Source: Lentibacillus persicus (GTDB taxonomy: Bacteria > Bacillota > Bacilli > Bacillales > Amphibacillaceae). From it: a stretch of DNA of 64,000 bases. This document shows, one piece after another, positions 44,357 through 52,173 of the stretch. How positions within the stretch are numbered: position 1 is the stretch's first letter; each line of letters begins with the position of its first letter. The notes beneath the pieces were generated by a model. It did no database searches. It had not been told where the DNA came from and saw only the letters and a list, made by a program, of their open reading frames with translations. Location of the stretch: the NCBI RefSeq assembly GCF_900112705.1, contig NZ_FOMR01000001.1:62001-126000 (forward strand), in the 5' to 3' direction. The position numbers and the translations under genes are program-made.

Positions 44357-44402
44357 AAAAGGACCATATCATCCATCATAAGGGAGGTTTGGTCCTTTTT
44401 AT
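44357..44402 (+). terminator. mgtE terminator
   Basis: AAAGGACC pairs with GGTCCTTT over a long loop and is followed by T5. Confidence 0.75.
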
Positions 44403-44432
44403 AGTTAACCAAAACTGGCAGAAAACAACGAA

Positions 44433-44520
44433 TTGTTGAAATTTAGATTAATTCGCTATATACTTTGTTCAACAATGTTGAATTTAATGAAACTTGTTGT
44501 CAACAAATGAAATCGATTTC
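44433..44520 (+). promoter_or_regulatory. Operator cluster upstream of the HMG-CoA reductase gene
   Basis: TTGTTGAA (44433-44440), the palindrome TTCAACAATGTTGAA (44468-44482) and the palindrome TTGTTGTCAACAA (44494-44506) repeat the half-site TTGTTGA. A further perfect palindrome GAAATCGATTTC follows at 44509-44520. These look like sites for one or two dimeric regulators; the cognate protein is not in the window. Confidence 0.5.
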
Positions 44521-44540
44521 ACTTAATGGAGGTATTATAT

Positions 44541-45812
44541 ATGACATCACGTATTTCAAAGTTTTATCAAAAGTCGCCGGAGGAGCGTTTAAATACGGTC
44601 AGTGAATTTGCGGGTTTGTCCGAAGAAGATAAAAAAACCTTGTCAGGGGAAACGCCATTTAGTATAAATCAAGCGGATCGGATGATTGAAAATGTTATCG
44701 GGACATTCCCGGTTCCATTAGGGCTTGCGACGAATTTCAAGGTGGATGGCAAAGATGTCTTTATTCCGATGGCAACAGAGGAGCCTTCCGTCGTAGCGGC
44801 TGTCAGTCATGCAGCAAAATTCGCATATTCTGCAGGCGGCTTTCATACATCCTATTCAGGCTCGATTATGCGAGCTCAAGTTCAAGTGACGGGCTTGACT
44901 AACCCTTATTTTGCTCTGGCTAAGATTTACGAAGCAAAAGAAGAATTATTGGTCTTTTGTAATGAACAAGATCCGACGCTTGTTTCATTTGGTGGCGGAG
45001 CAATTGATATAGAAGTTAAAATGGCTAAGGGCGCGTACGAAAATATGCTCGTGGTCCACCTTATTGTTGATACAAAAGATGCCATGGGTGCCAATACAGT
45101 TAATACGATGGCAGAGGCAAGTGCACCGTTAATTGAAAAAATAACCGGCGGACAAGTGGTGCTGAGAATTTTATCGAACCTGGCTGATCGTCGTGTTGTC
45201 CGTGCAAGAGCGGTATTCGAGAACCCGTTTGGAGATGATCATGAGGCCATTTCCCGTTTTTTTGCTGCATATGATCTGGCTGTTCACGACCCGTACAGAG
45301 CGACGACCCATAATAAAGGAATTATGAATGGCATCACTGCAGCGGTTATGGCTACCGGGAATGATACCCGGGCGATTGAAGCAGGGGCGCATGCCTATGC
45401 GGCAAGGTCCGGGAAATATCAGTCCTTGACGCACTATGAACGGGCTGAAAACGGTGATATCCACGGCACCATTGAACTGCCGCTTTCCGTCGGTTTAGTA
45501 GGCGGTGCGACACAGTCCCATCCGGTTGCCAAAACGGTTACGAAACTATTAAACGTCAAAACAGCTGAGGAACTTTCAGGAATCATCGGATCGGTAGGGC
45601 TTGCGCAAAATTTTGCGGGATTGAAAGCTTTGGCGACGGAAGGAATACAGAAAGGTCACATGAAGCTGCACGCCAGAAATATGGCTGCCATGGCAGGCGC
45701 CAAGGAAAACCAGATTGACAAAGTATTAACAATTGCCAGCGAAGAAGCGGGAGCCTACACATTTGATAAGATAAAAGAGATTGTTGAACGGCTTCAGGCC
45801 GAAGTTAACTAA
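44541..45812 (+). CDS. mvaA: Class II (degradative) HMG-CoA reductase
   Basis: A 423-residue hydroxymethylglutaryl-CoA reductase of the bacterial class II type, interconverting mevalonate and HMG-CoA with NAD(H). Catalytic residues are visible: the Glu in MATEEPSVVAA (80-81), Lys259 in HNKGIMNG, Asp275 in GNDTR and His377 in LHARNMA. Bacillaceae normally use the MEP pathway, so a catabolic role is plausible; no other mevalonate pathway gene is present. ATG 44541 has TGGAGGT. The transporter-like genes follow directly. Confidence 0.93.
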   Translation: MTSRISKFYQKSPEERLNTVSEFAGLSEEDKKTLSGETPFSINQADRMIENVIGTFPVPLGLATNFKVDGKDVFIPMATEEPSVVAAVSHAAKFAYSAGGFHTSYSGSIMRAQVQVTGLTNPYFALAKIYEAKEELLVFCNEQDPTLVSFGGGAIDIEVKMAKGAYENMLVVHLIVDTKDAMGANTVNTMAEASAPLIEKITGGQVVLRILSNLADRRVVRARAVFENPFGDDHEAISRFFAAYDLAVHDPYRATTHNKGIMNGITAAVMATGNDTRAIEAGAHAYAARSGKYQSLTHYERAENGDIHGTIELPLSVGLVGGATQSHPVAKTVTKLLNVKTAEELSGIIGSVGLAQNFAGLKALATEGIQKGHMKLHARNMAAMAGAKENQIDKVLTIASEEAGAYTFDKIKEIVERLQAEVN

Positions 45813-45858
45813 AAAAACCGGTCTGGACGACTGTACTCAATAAAGGGGAGTGAGGAGA

Positions 45859-46095
45859 TTGTCTGAAGAAAATAAATCATTGTTTGATATTTGGGGAGAT
45901 AATGTAAACCTTAAAGATTTACTAATCGCGATGCTTATCTGTATAGGGATGACGCTGGGCGGCTATGTGATAGCGCCCGGTGAAGACCCACAGCCGTTAA
46001 TCGCTGGGCTTGTTGGCGGCGTAATCGGTTTTATTATCAGTTCAATCATTATTAAACCGAAACGAGAGATCAACGACATTGAGGAGGAATCATGA
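45859..46095 (+). CDS. Small membrane protein paired with the TctA-like permease
   Basis: A 78-residue protein with two hydrophobic helices (LLIAMLICIGMTLGGYVIA; LIAGLVGGVIGFIISSIII) and a charged tail. It overlaps the permease gene by 4 nt. Position recalls the small TctB subunit of tripartite tricarboxylate transporters, though it is only half the usual length. TTG 45859 lies 8 bases after GGGGAG. Confidence 0.65.
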   Translation: MSEENKSLFDIWGDNVNLKDLLIAMLICIGMTLGGYVIAPGEDPQPLIAGLVGGVIGFIISSIIIKPKREINDIEEES

Positions 46096-47444
46096 TGGAC
46101 CCGGTCATAATCGTGCAAATTATTATAGCATCCATACTGGGTGCCGGTCTCTATACACTGATAGGCATTGCGCCGGGAACTGATGAAACCGCAGTCCTCG
46201 CTCCGGTCACCATCGCTTTGGTGCTGTTGGGGTTTTCCCCATACGTTATTCTGGCATTTTTTATATCGGCTATTGTGGCCAAAAAACTGACGGACTCAAT
46301 TCCTGTGGCTGTAGCAGGTATACCGGGCGGCGTGATGTCGGCGCCAATGGTTGAGCATGCGATGACGCTGAAAGAACACGGGCTGCCTGATCACTCGATT
46401 AAAAAAATGTCATCCGGTTCAGTCATCGGAACATTGGTCGCCATACCACTCAGCTTTATTGTAGGAAGCTTAATTATTCCATATGCGGATACAATCAGTG
46501 AACATTCGGGGTTGATTTTTACACTGGGAGCTGTATTATTGGCGCTGCTAGCTAAAAATAAATTACTATCTTTATTGATTATTATCCCGTTTGGCATCCT
46601 TCTGCAGGGGCTGCAGCACTTATATTGGGGACTGGATGTTATACCTGAGGATACTTCAATCTTTGTTTCTTTTTTCCTCGGCATCACGATTGGCCCGATC
46701 GTGATTTCATTAATCGAGCTGATTGATAAAAACCATCGTGACAGTCTGCCGTTTTTAGGTAAAAAAGAAATTCAAATTAAGAACACGAAAAAAGAAAAGG
46801 GACTTCCGAATCCTATTAAAATACTGGATAAACACGAAACGGGGAGTTCCGCATTTGGGAGTATCATCGGAACGTTCACTTTTTTTCTGACACCGGTCGG
46901 TATGACGGTGTTTATTGGCGAATTTATGACACGCCATGTGAAGGACCCGGTCAAAAGGGCCTCAAGGGCTTTAGCGACAATGGACGGTGTCACAAACGCG
47001 TCATACATCTCAGGAACGTTGATACCGCTTATCGCAATCGGTTTGCCAATGTCACCGATGGCAATAGGTCCGGCGGCAGGGTTGTTTAATGCGCCACCGG
47101 AATTCACCCCGGAACATAATATTCATCATTTGCTGACACCGGTGGAGATGTTGACTGTTTCCGTAATAGGTGCTGGAGTCGCTTTACTAATTACGTATTA
47201 TATTATAATCCGGTACGCGCAAAATATCGTCCGGTTTGTTTTTAAACATATACCACATGAGGCACTGATCGGTTTATTCTCCGGTCTGGTTGTCATGCTG
47301 GCCTTCATGGATGCAGGTTTGCTCAATATTTTTGGTACACTTCTGGTCGCATTGGTAGCCGGCTTGCTATATAAAAATGGTGTTAACTATGGCGTTATGT
47401 TTATGGTCCTATACGCAGCGCCATGGCTGCTTGGGCTTTTTTAA
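46092..47444 (+). CDS. TctA-like transporter permease
   Basis: A 450-residue polytopic protein with about eleven or twelve helices. The duplicated TctA pattern is recognisable: GAGLYTLIGIAPGTDETAVLAP near 15 and SIPVAVAGIPGGVMSAPMVEHAM near 72, with GVTNASYISGTLIPLIAIGLPMSP in the second half. Typical TctA is nearer 500 residues, so this is a divergent member. There is no TctC binding-protein gene next to it. Cotranscription with the reductase makes mevalonate or a related carboxylate a candidate substrate (inference). Confidence 0.75.
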   Translation: MMDPVIIVQIIIASILGAGLYTLIGIAPGTDETAVLAPVTIALVLLGFSPYVILAFFISAIVAKKLTDSIPVAVAGIPGGVMSAPMVEHAMTLKEHGLPDHSIKKMSSGSVIGTLVAIPLSFIVGSLIIPYADTISEHSGLIFTLGAVLLALLAKNKLLSLLIIIPFGILLQGLQHLYWGLDVIPEDTSIFVSFFLGITIGPIVISLIELIDKNHRDSLPFLGKKEIQIKNTKKEKGLPNPIKILDKHETGSSAFGSIIGTFTFFLTPVGMTVFIGEFMTRHVKDPVKRASRALATMDGVTNASYISGTLIPLIAIGLPMSPMAIGPAAGLFNAPPEFTPEHNIHHLLTPVEMLTVSVIGAGVALLITYYIIIRYAQNIVRFVFKHIPHEALIGLFSGLVVMLAFMDAGLLNIFGTLLVALVAGLLYKNGVNYGVMFMVLYAAPWLLGLF

Positions 47445-47482
47445 CAGACCTCTTTAGGCATACACACATTTATAAACCGCTT

Positions 47483-47491
47483 CATATAATA
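47483..47491 (+). promoter_or_regulatory. Sigma-K -10 element ahead of cotO
   Basis: CATATAATA matches the sigma-K consensus CATAnnnTA exactly; an ACACAC block at 47462-47467, some 15-20 bp upstream, supplies a possible -35 AC element. Confidence 0.65.
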
Positions 47492-47526
47492 GGCTGACGA
47501 ATGGATTATAAAGGAGCGTATGACAA

Positions 47527-48006
47527 ATGGGAAATCGCAAACAAGCTAAAAGCCCATTACTGTACATTCAGCAGCCGCAAATTAAAACGCCTGAAGCCTC
47601 GATGCAGAGTCACTATATGACCTCAAAGAAACAACGTGATACGAAGGTGCAGAACAGTATTAAGCGCCCTGGAAGCCGGCAAAAATTTACTAAATTGAAG
47701 GATGATGATCAAGAAGAAACATTCGAACTTTCTGGAGAGAACGAGAAAGAGCAATCTGAGGACCATCGCCCCCGGGAAAAGAAAAAATTTAAGGATATGA
47801 CATTAGATGAACGTGTTGAGTATTTTCTGGATACGCCGGATCATGCGCCTATCATGAAATGTGAGGTGAAGACAGAAGGGCGAAATTATCGTGGGATTAT
47901 TGTTGATTATCAAGATGATAATGTTTACATGCGTGTTGGCAGGCGCACGACACCAACATCAATTCCCTTTGAGACGATTAAAGAAATTAATTTAATAGGG
48001 TTTTAA
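47527..48006 (+). CDS. cotO: Spore coat protein CotO
   Basis: A 159-residue protein with a low-complexity, charged middle (KLKDDDQEETFELSGENEKE) and a conserved C-terminal domain (MTLDERVEYFLDTPDHAPI, then YRGIIVDYQDDNVYMRVGRR) typical of CotO, a morphogenetic protein for outer-coat assembly. It precedes cotZ as in B. subtilis but on the opposite strand to it. AGGAG lies 10 bases before ATG 47527, and a sigma-K -10 is upstream. Confidence 0.9.
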   Translation: MGNRKQAKSPLLYIQQPQIKTPEASMQSHYMTSKKQRDTKVQNSIKRPGSRQKFTKLKDDDQEETFELSGENEKEQSEDHRPREKKKFKDMTLDERVEYFLDTPDHAPIMKCEVKTEGRNYRGIIVDYQDDNVYMRVGRRTTPTSIPFETIKEINLIGF

Positions 48007-48017
48007 ATTAAACAGAA

Positions 48018-48056
48018 AAAGGTGCTCCACCAGTAGATGGAGCACCTTGTTTTGAA
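48018..48056. terminator. Terminator between cotO and cotZ
   Basis: AAGGTGCTCCA pairs with TGGAGCACCTT around an 8-nt loop, with T-rich flanks serving both convergent genes. Confidence 0.88.
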
Positions 48057-48068
48057 TCATTAGTGTGT

Positions 48069-48527
48069 TTAGTTCAACGCGTTTACAGCTGGCAGGCACG
48101 TCACATGGCAGAAGCAGTTCAAGTCAACCGTTATGCAGATACCTGTGGCACTTAGTGATTTTGTCTTCTGATCAACAGGGTCTTTTGGACAATCGTCGTC
48201 ATCGTAAGGGTCTCTTAACAGTTCAACAACTGCACAGCAATCATCGTCTACCCGCTTAACACGGAAGAAAAAGCTGGATGTCATCTCGCCGATATCATCC
48301 GGATTAGCACCGAAGCCTTTGAATGGTTTGCAGCCATCTTTGCAGTAAAGAATTAGTGGTACAGTATCCAGTCCGTTGCCTGCATCTGTTTCACCGAGTA
48401 AATCACTGATGGACTGTTCGCAGCTGGTTGAGCAGCAATTTTCAACGACATCATTTTGTGCTTCTACAATTTCCTTGAGTATATCACAGACACAGTTGCC
48501 TGTATGATGTTCTTTTCCACAACCCAT
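48069..48527 (-). CDS. cotZ: Cys-rich outer coat protein CotZ/CotY
   Basis: A 152-residue cysteine-rich protein (about 16 Cys, as in NCCSTSCEQ, YCKDGCKPF and CFCHVTC) of the CotY/CotZ/ExsY group that self-assembles into disulfide-linked crust or exosporium lattices. The start MGCGKEHHTGNCVCDILK is family-like. It follows a perfect sigma-K -10 on the minus strand. No cotX/V/W genes are adjacent in this window. Confidence 0.92.
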   Translation of the reverse strand: MGCGKEHHTGNCVCDILKEIVEAQNDVVENCCSTSCEQSISDLLGETDAGNGLDTVPLILYCKDGCKPFKGFGANPDDIGEMTSSFFFRVKRVDDDCCAVVELLRDPYDDDDCPKDPVDQKTKSLSATGICITVDLNCFCHVTCLPAVNALN

Positions 48528-48570
48528 GAATTAATCCCCTTTCTTTGTTTTATTGACCTGATGTCCCTAA

Positions 48571-48579
48571 TAGAGTATG
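48571..48579 (-). promoter_or_regulatory. Sigma-K -10 element ahead of cotZ
   Basis: On the minus strand CATACTCTA matches CATAnnnTA, and a CACC block, as -35, lies 15 nt upstream. Confidence 0.65.
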
Positions 48580-48723
48580 TATGAATAGGTGGATGGTGTG
48601 GGCACACGTCAGTAGTACCGGAAGAATTTCAATGACAAATCCCCATACGGCAGTTTGACGGGGCACAGTGGAAATGAAATACAGTCGAAATAGGCGTTCG
48701 CCTATACTTTATGAACCTGACTG

Positions 48724-48732
48724 CATAGGCTA
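48724..48732 (+). promoter_or_regulatory. Sigma-K -10 element ahead of the gene at 48771
   Basis: CATAGGCTA matches CATAnnnTA, with an ACT 15 nt upstream as a possible -35 AC. Confidence 0.6.
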
Positions 48733-48770
48733 ATAACGTGACGATTCCATTTGTTAGGAGTGTTGATGGC

Positions 48771-48977
48771 GTGTCTGATAATAAAAAAATTATTCATGTA
48801 AAAGATTTAGTGATCAAAGCGGATAATGTTCATATACAGCCAAGCCGGCCGCGTTGGGACCCGTTTTTCGGCCCGCGTCCGAACCGACGGGAAGAAGCGG
48901 GGGAGAGAGCGAAGCACCAGGACAGAAGCGATTATTCAGAAGACAAGCGGGACAGCAAACCATTTTACAGGTTTTAA
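48771..48977 (+). CDS. Putative spore-associated small protein
   Basis: A 68-residue basic, disordered-looking protein (SDNKKIIHVKDLVIKADN, then PRWDPFFGPRPNRREEA). No family is recognised. The GTG start at 48771 follows TTAGGAGTG; the ATG at 48766 is out of frame. Evidence for a coat role is the sigma-K -10 upstream and the location beside cotZ. Confidence 0.6.
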   Translation: MSDNKKIIHVKDLVIKADNVHIQPSRPRWDPFFGPRPNRREEAGERAKHQDRSDYSEDKRDSKPFYRF

Positions 48978-49140
48978 AAAATGAAGACAGCTGTTCCTCA
49001 CGGCTGTCTTTTTCTTAGGATGTAAAAGGCAATGGTTTCAGAAATGCCAGTAATTTTTTATAAAGAGGGCATATTTTTTATGTAAAGGGGTATAGATGAC
49101 TAAGAGCATATGCATGAAAAGCGGAAAGAGGTGTCAGTGT

Positions 49141-49404
49141 ATGGGTTATATTCTGCCGATAAACCATTATCAGTATTATGATTATCAACGCCGGACCATA
49201 AAGGAGAAACAGGATCCTATTCATATCGAAAAACCGTACAAAACGATCCTGAGGACGGAATATAATAATCAGCTTCGAAATCAAACCGCCACTGGTCAAA
49301 ACAATAATACGGATTTAAAACTGACCAAACCTAAATCCCCCGCCGCTGAAAAAATGTATGCTGAACTGACAGGAAAAGGTCAACACTTCAGCACAACCGT
49401 ATAA
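49141..49404 (+). CDS. Uncharacterised 87-residue protein
   Basis: No function is recognised. The protein starts MGYILPINHYQYYDYQRRTI, is rich in Asn/Gln/Thr/Lys, lacks Cys, and ends in a short amphipathic helix (SPAAEKMYAELTGKG). ATG 49141 has AGAGGTG upstream. It is transcribed alone between the coat genes and a DUF421 gene. Confidence 0.65.
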   Translation: MGYILPINHYQYYDYQRRTIKEKQDPIHIEKPYKTILRTEYNNQLRNQTATGQNNNTDLKLTKPKSPAAEKMYAELTGKGQHFSTTV

Positions 49405-49441
49405 ATTGCCAAGAAGGTCTTATGGCCTTTTAAGATAGATG

Positions 49442-49474
49442 AAGGGAACTGTCGCATGATCGAACAGTTCCCTT
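49442..49474. terminator. Bidirectional terminator
   Basis: AAGGGAACTGT pairs with ACAGTTCCCTT around a 10-nt loop. Confidence 0.75.
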
Positions 49475-49520
49475 TAATTTATGATCGATTTAAGTTGTCG
49501 GTCCGTCCGGCTGCCAATTG

Positions 49521-50225
49521 TCAGTCTTTTTGCTCCGGTTTATAATGATAAAGCGCTATGAATAATTTTTGCTGATTTTCCTGCCATTCAGCATAAAACA
49601 CATCTCGAACTGACTGGATGTTCTGGCGATGGAGTTCTTCTTCCAGCCACGTCTGACTAAGGTTCGCTTCTTTCAGGTTGTCCCATACAATTTCCCCGTC
49701 ACTGATTACCACTCTGCCAATTTTGACAGGCTTCGGTGACACGTTTAGATCAGCGTTCGTTGGTGTTTGATATTCCGGTTTTCTAAGGACAGAGACGGTT
49801 CCATCCGCTTCAAGAATGGCATATTCAACCTCTTCTACTGAAAAGACGTCTTTGGAACGGAGCATATGCTGCAATTCATCAATATCAAGCCGGTTTTGTT
49901 TCAGTTCATCGTAAACAATATGGCCCTTATGAATAACCATTGATGGCCGGCCTTCCAATATATGGCGTGACCCTTTATATTTTTGGGTAATTAATTCAGT
50001 AATATAGAGCATTGTACCCCAGAGTGTAATCAGAAAAGCAATTTCCGGAATACCGGATTCTTTTTCAAATAATGCATTGCCGACAAGCTCACCTATAATG
50101 ACTGCGGATATAAAGTCAAACGGGGTTAAAGACGAGATCTGGGTTTTGCCAAGAACCTTAACGAGCACGAATAAAGCAACAAAGCCAAAGACAGCATCCG
50201 CAAACATCAGCAAGTACTCATTCAA
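49521..50225 (-). CDS. DUF421 membrane protein (YetF/YrbG-like)
   Basis: A 234-residue protein with three N-terminal helices and the DUF421 cytosolic domain: LGKTQISSLTPFDFISAVIIGEL near residue 33, then VIHKGHIVYDELKQNRLDIDELQ near 95. The TTG at 50225 sits 8 bases after GGGAGG and gives a normal family length; the upstream 29 codons are rejected. A second DUF421 gene lies at 56189. The family affects spore and membrane traits in Bacillus, but biochemical function is unknown. Confidence 0.82.
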   Translation of the reverse strand: MNEYLLMFADAVFGFVALFVLVKVLGKTQISSLTPFDFISAVIIGELVGNALFEKESGIPEIAFLITLWGTMLYITELITQKYKGSRHILEGRPSMVIHKGHIVYDELKQNRLDIDELQHMLRSKDVFSVEEVEYAILEADGTVSVLRKPEYQTPTNADLNVSPKPVKIGRVVISDGEIVWDNLKEANLSQTWLEEELHRQNIQSVRDVFYAEWQENQQKLFIALYHYKPEQKD

Positions 50226-50312
50226 GTCAATTGCCTCCCTTTCCATACTTTTCATAGCATAACCGCATGCGACATTTATCATGCAGAGGAAAAACAGGAG
50301 ACAAAATTCCAT

Positions 50313-50353
50313 AAAAAAAGGTATCCATTGTCAGCAGGGACAGGATACCTTTT
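50313..50353 (-). terminator. Terminator of the yjcG-yjcF operon
   Basis: On the minus strand AGGTATCC pairs with GGATACCT and is followed by T7. It overlaps the yjcF stop region. Confidence 0.8.
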
Positions 50354-50355
50354 CA

Positions 50356-50781
50356 TCAATTCAGTTGTTTTGTCATGGTAACGTGCGGAATGCCCGCATC
50401 GATAAACTCATCCGATATAACCTTATAGCCGAGTTTTTCATAAAAGTTAATTGCCGGTGTTTGGGCATTTAACTTGGCTTGATGATAGCCCTCATTCGTT
50501 ATAATCTCTTCCATCGTTTTAATCATATCAGCGCCATACGACCTACCGCGCTGATCTTTCAACACACAAATTCGCTCAAGCTTGCCGTAACTGTCGACGA
50601 ACCTGATCCGGGAAGCAGCAATTGGCTCACTCGCGTCATAGCCAATTAAATGAATAGCCTCATCATCAAATTCGTCAAGTTCGACTTCCGGTGGAACCTT
50701 TTGTTCATCAACAAACACAGTTGTTCGCACATCAAATGCCTGCTGTTTTTCTTCGGGTGTATTGACGAGACGAACAATCAT
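50356..50781 (-). CDS. yjcF: GNAT acetyltransferase YjcF
   Basis: A 141-residue Gcn5-type acetyltransferase; the pyrophosphate loop is DQRGRSYGADMIKTME near residue 75, with VFVDEQKVPPEVELDEFDDEA near 22 as in YjcF. It overlaps yjcG by 4 nt (ATGA) and is the last gene of that pair. The substrate is unknown. Confidence 0.88.
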   Translation of the reverse strand: MIVRLVNTPEEKQQAFDVRTTVFVDEQKVPPEVELDEFDDEAIHLIGYDASEPIAASRIRFVDSYGKLERICVLKDQRGRSYGADMIKTMEEIITNEGYHQAKLNAQTPAINFYEKLGYKVISDEFIDAGIPHVTMTKQLN

Positions 50782-51296
50782 ACGAGTTCCTTCCCGAAAA
50801 CAAAGGATTCATATACAGTCCAAACCTCATTATCGAGCTGATAGACGAGATGGAAACGGTCAATTTTGTCTTCCAGTTGAATATCTTTCATGCTGAGGCT
50901 GCCATAGACATCCGAGTATTCATCTTGTGATAGTTTTTGTGCAATGGTGATGTGTGGTACAAACGAATACGTTTGATTTTTCGGGAATTTGCCTGATTGC
51001 ATCGCATCAGCTAAATCGTGCAATTCCTGAATCGGTTCAACTTTTAAATAAATGGTATTGGTTACAGGTGCGAATGTGCGGACTTTGTTCACGTTTAGTG
51101 TGAAGGGGTCCGTGTCATTCGCAATATGTTTCAATTCTGTAATCAGTTCATAAATCGTTTCATCATCTGCTTCAAATGCTTCCTTCAGGGTCACATGTGG
51201 CGGGATCAGGTCGTAATGCGGGTCATAGCGCATTCTGTAGGAATTAATTTCATCCTGAACCGGCTTTGACGGAAAAATCACGATTCCGTATTTCAT
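50778..51296 (-). CDS. yjcG: 2'-5' RNA ligase-fold protein YjcG
   Basis: A 172-residue two-H phosphoesterase-superfamily protein. The two HxT/S motifs are PPHVTLKEA near residue 31 and PHITIAQKL near 108. B. subtilis YjcG starts similarly (MKYGIV), so the second ATG (51296) is preferred over 51299; GGAGG is then 7 bases away. Probable RNA-end or cyclic-phosphate chemistry; the exact reaction is not known. Confidence 0.9.
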   Translation of the reverse strand: MKYGIVIFPSKPVQDEINSYRMRYDPHYDLIPPHVTLKEAFEADDETIYELITELKHIANDTDPFTLNVNKVRTFAPVTNTIYLKVEPIQELHDLADAMQSGKFPKNQTYSFVPHITIAQKLSQDEYSDVYGSLSMKDIQLEDKIDRFHLVYQLDNEVWTVYESFVFGKELV

Positions 51297-51401
51297 CATA
51301 CAACCTCCTTTTTTTAGTGGTGCTATAACTGTTGGATTTCATGTATACCCTCAATTATAACAAAAAATGGATTGAATAGTGAAATAAAAAGTTAAAAGAT
51401 T

Positions 51402-52115
51402 TTAAATTGGGTCGAATATACTGGTGAATGCTCTGGTTAAATCTTTCTGCCAATATTTCCATGTGTGATGACCGCTTTCGAGCTCGTGATAAATGTAATC
51501 TGCGCCTTTATTGTCCAACAGCTTATGCAAATGACGGTTAGGTTCCAGGAAGTCTGAAACACCCCCATCTGTTGTCTCCACAGCGGTTTCTTCTGTTCCG
51601 ATGGTATGATATATGGCAATCGAGTGAAGATTTTTAGCTTCACGGACAGCCTCGATAACCGTATCATTTACGTATGGCGACTGCATGATGACTTTCCCGA
51701 AAGTGTGCGGGTATTTTAAAGCTGTGATGAGAGCCAGCGTACCTGCCAGCGAGTCACCGACAAGCGTACGGGACTGGCCCATATGATACGTCGGGAACAA
51801 ATCATCGAGCAAGGGGGCGGCCTCATGCACAAGAAATTTGCTGTAGGCGATGCGCTGTTCACCATCAGGATGATACTTTCGGCGCCGGTCATGCTTATCC
51901 TGGTACTGAATGCCCACTAAAATCGTATTGGAAATCGTCGCGTTTTCATGGAGGCGGTCTGATAAGGTTGCAGCCCGCCCCAGCTGGTAATAGTCGTCGC
52001 CATCCTGCATAATACAAATCTGGTACTTATAGAGCGGTGAAAATGATTCCGGCTGATAAATTTTCAGTGTCATCGTTTCATTTAAATAGCTGCTGTTTAG
52101 CTGCTTTTCAAACAT
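51402..52115 (-). CDS. yjcH: Esterase-like alpha/beta hydrolase YjcH
   Basis: A 237-residue esterase D-type hydrolase. The nucleophile elbow is GDSLAG near residue 118 and the final His is in ELESGHHTWKYW near 217. It resembles enterobactin/esterase D-type proteins, while the neighbours yjcG-yjcF match the B. subtilis order yjcF-yjcG-yjcH. ATG 52115 follows AAAGGGACG. Confidence 0.88.
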   Translation of the reverse strand: MFEKQLNSSYLNETMTLKIYQPESFSPLYKYQICIMQDGDDYYQLGRAATLSDRLHENATISNTILVGIQYQDKHDRRRKYHPDGEQRIAYSKFLVHEAAPLLDDLFPTYHMGQSRTLVGDSLAGTLALITALKYPHTFGKVIMQSPYVNDTVIEAVREAKNLHSIAIYHTIGTEETAVETTDGGVSDFLEPNRHLHKLLDNKGADYIYHELESGHHTWKYWQKDLTRAFTSIFDPI

Positions 52116-52173
52116 CGTCCCTTTGCGTCCGATTGTTTACACCTCATTTTCAAAAATTTATTATATTCATTTG

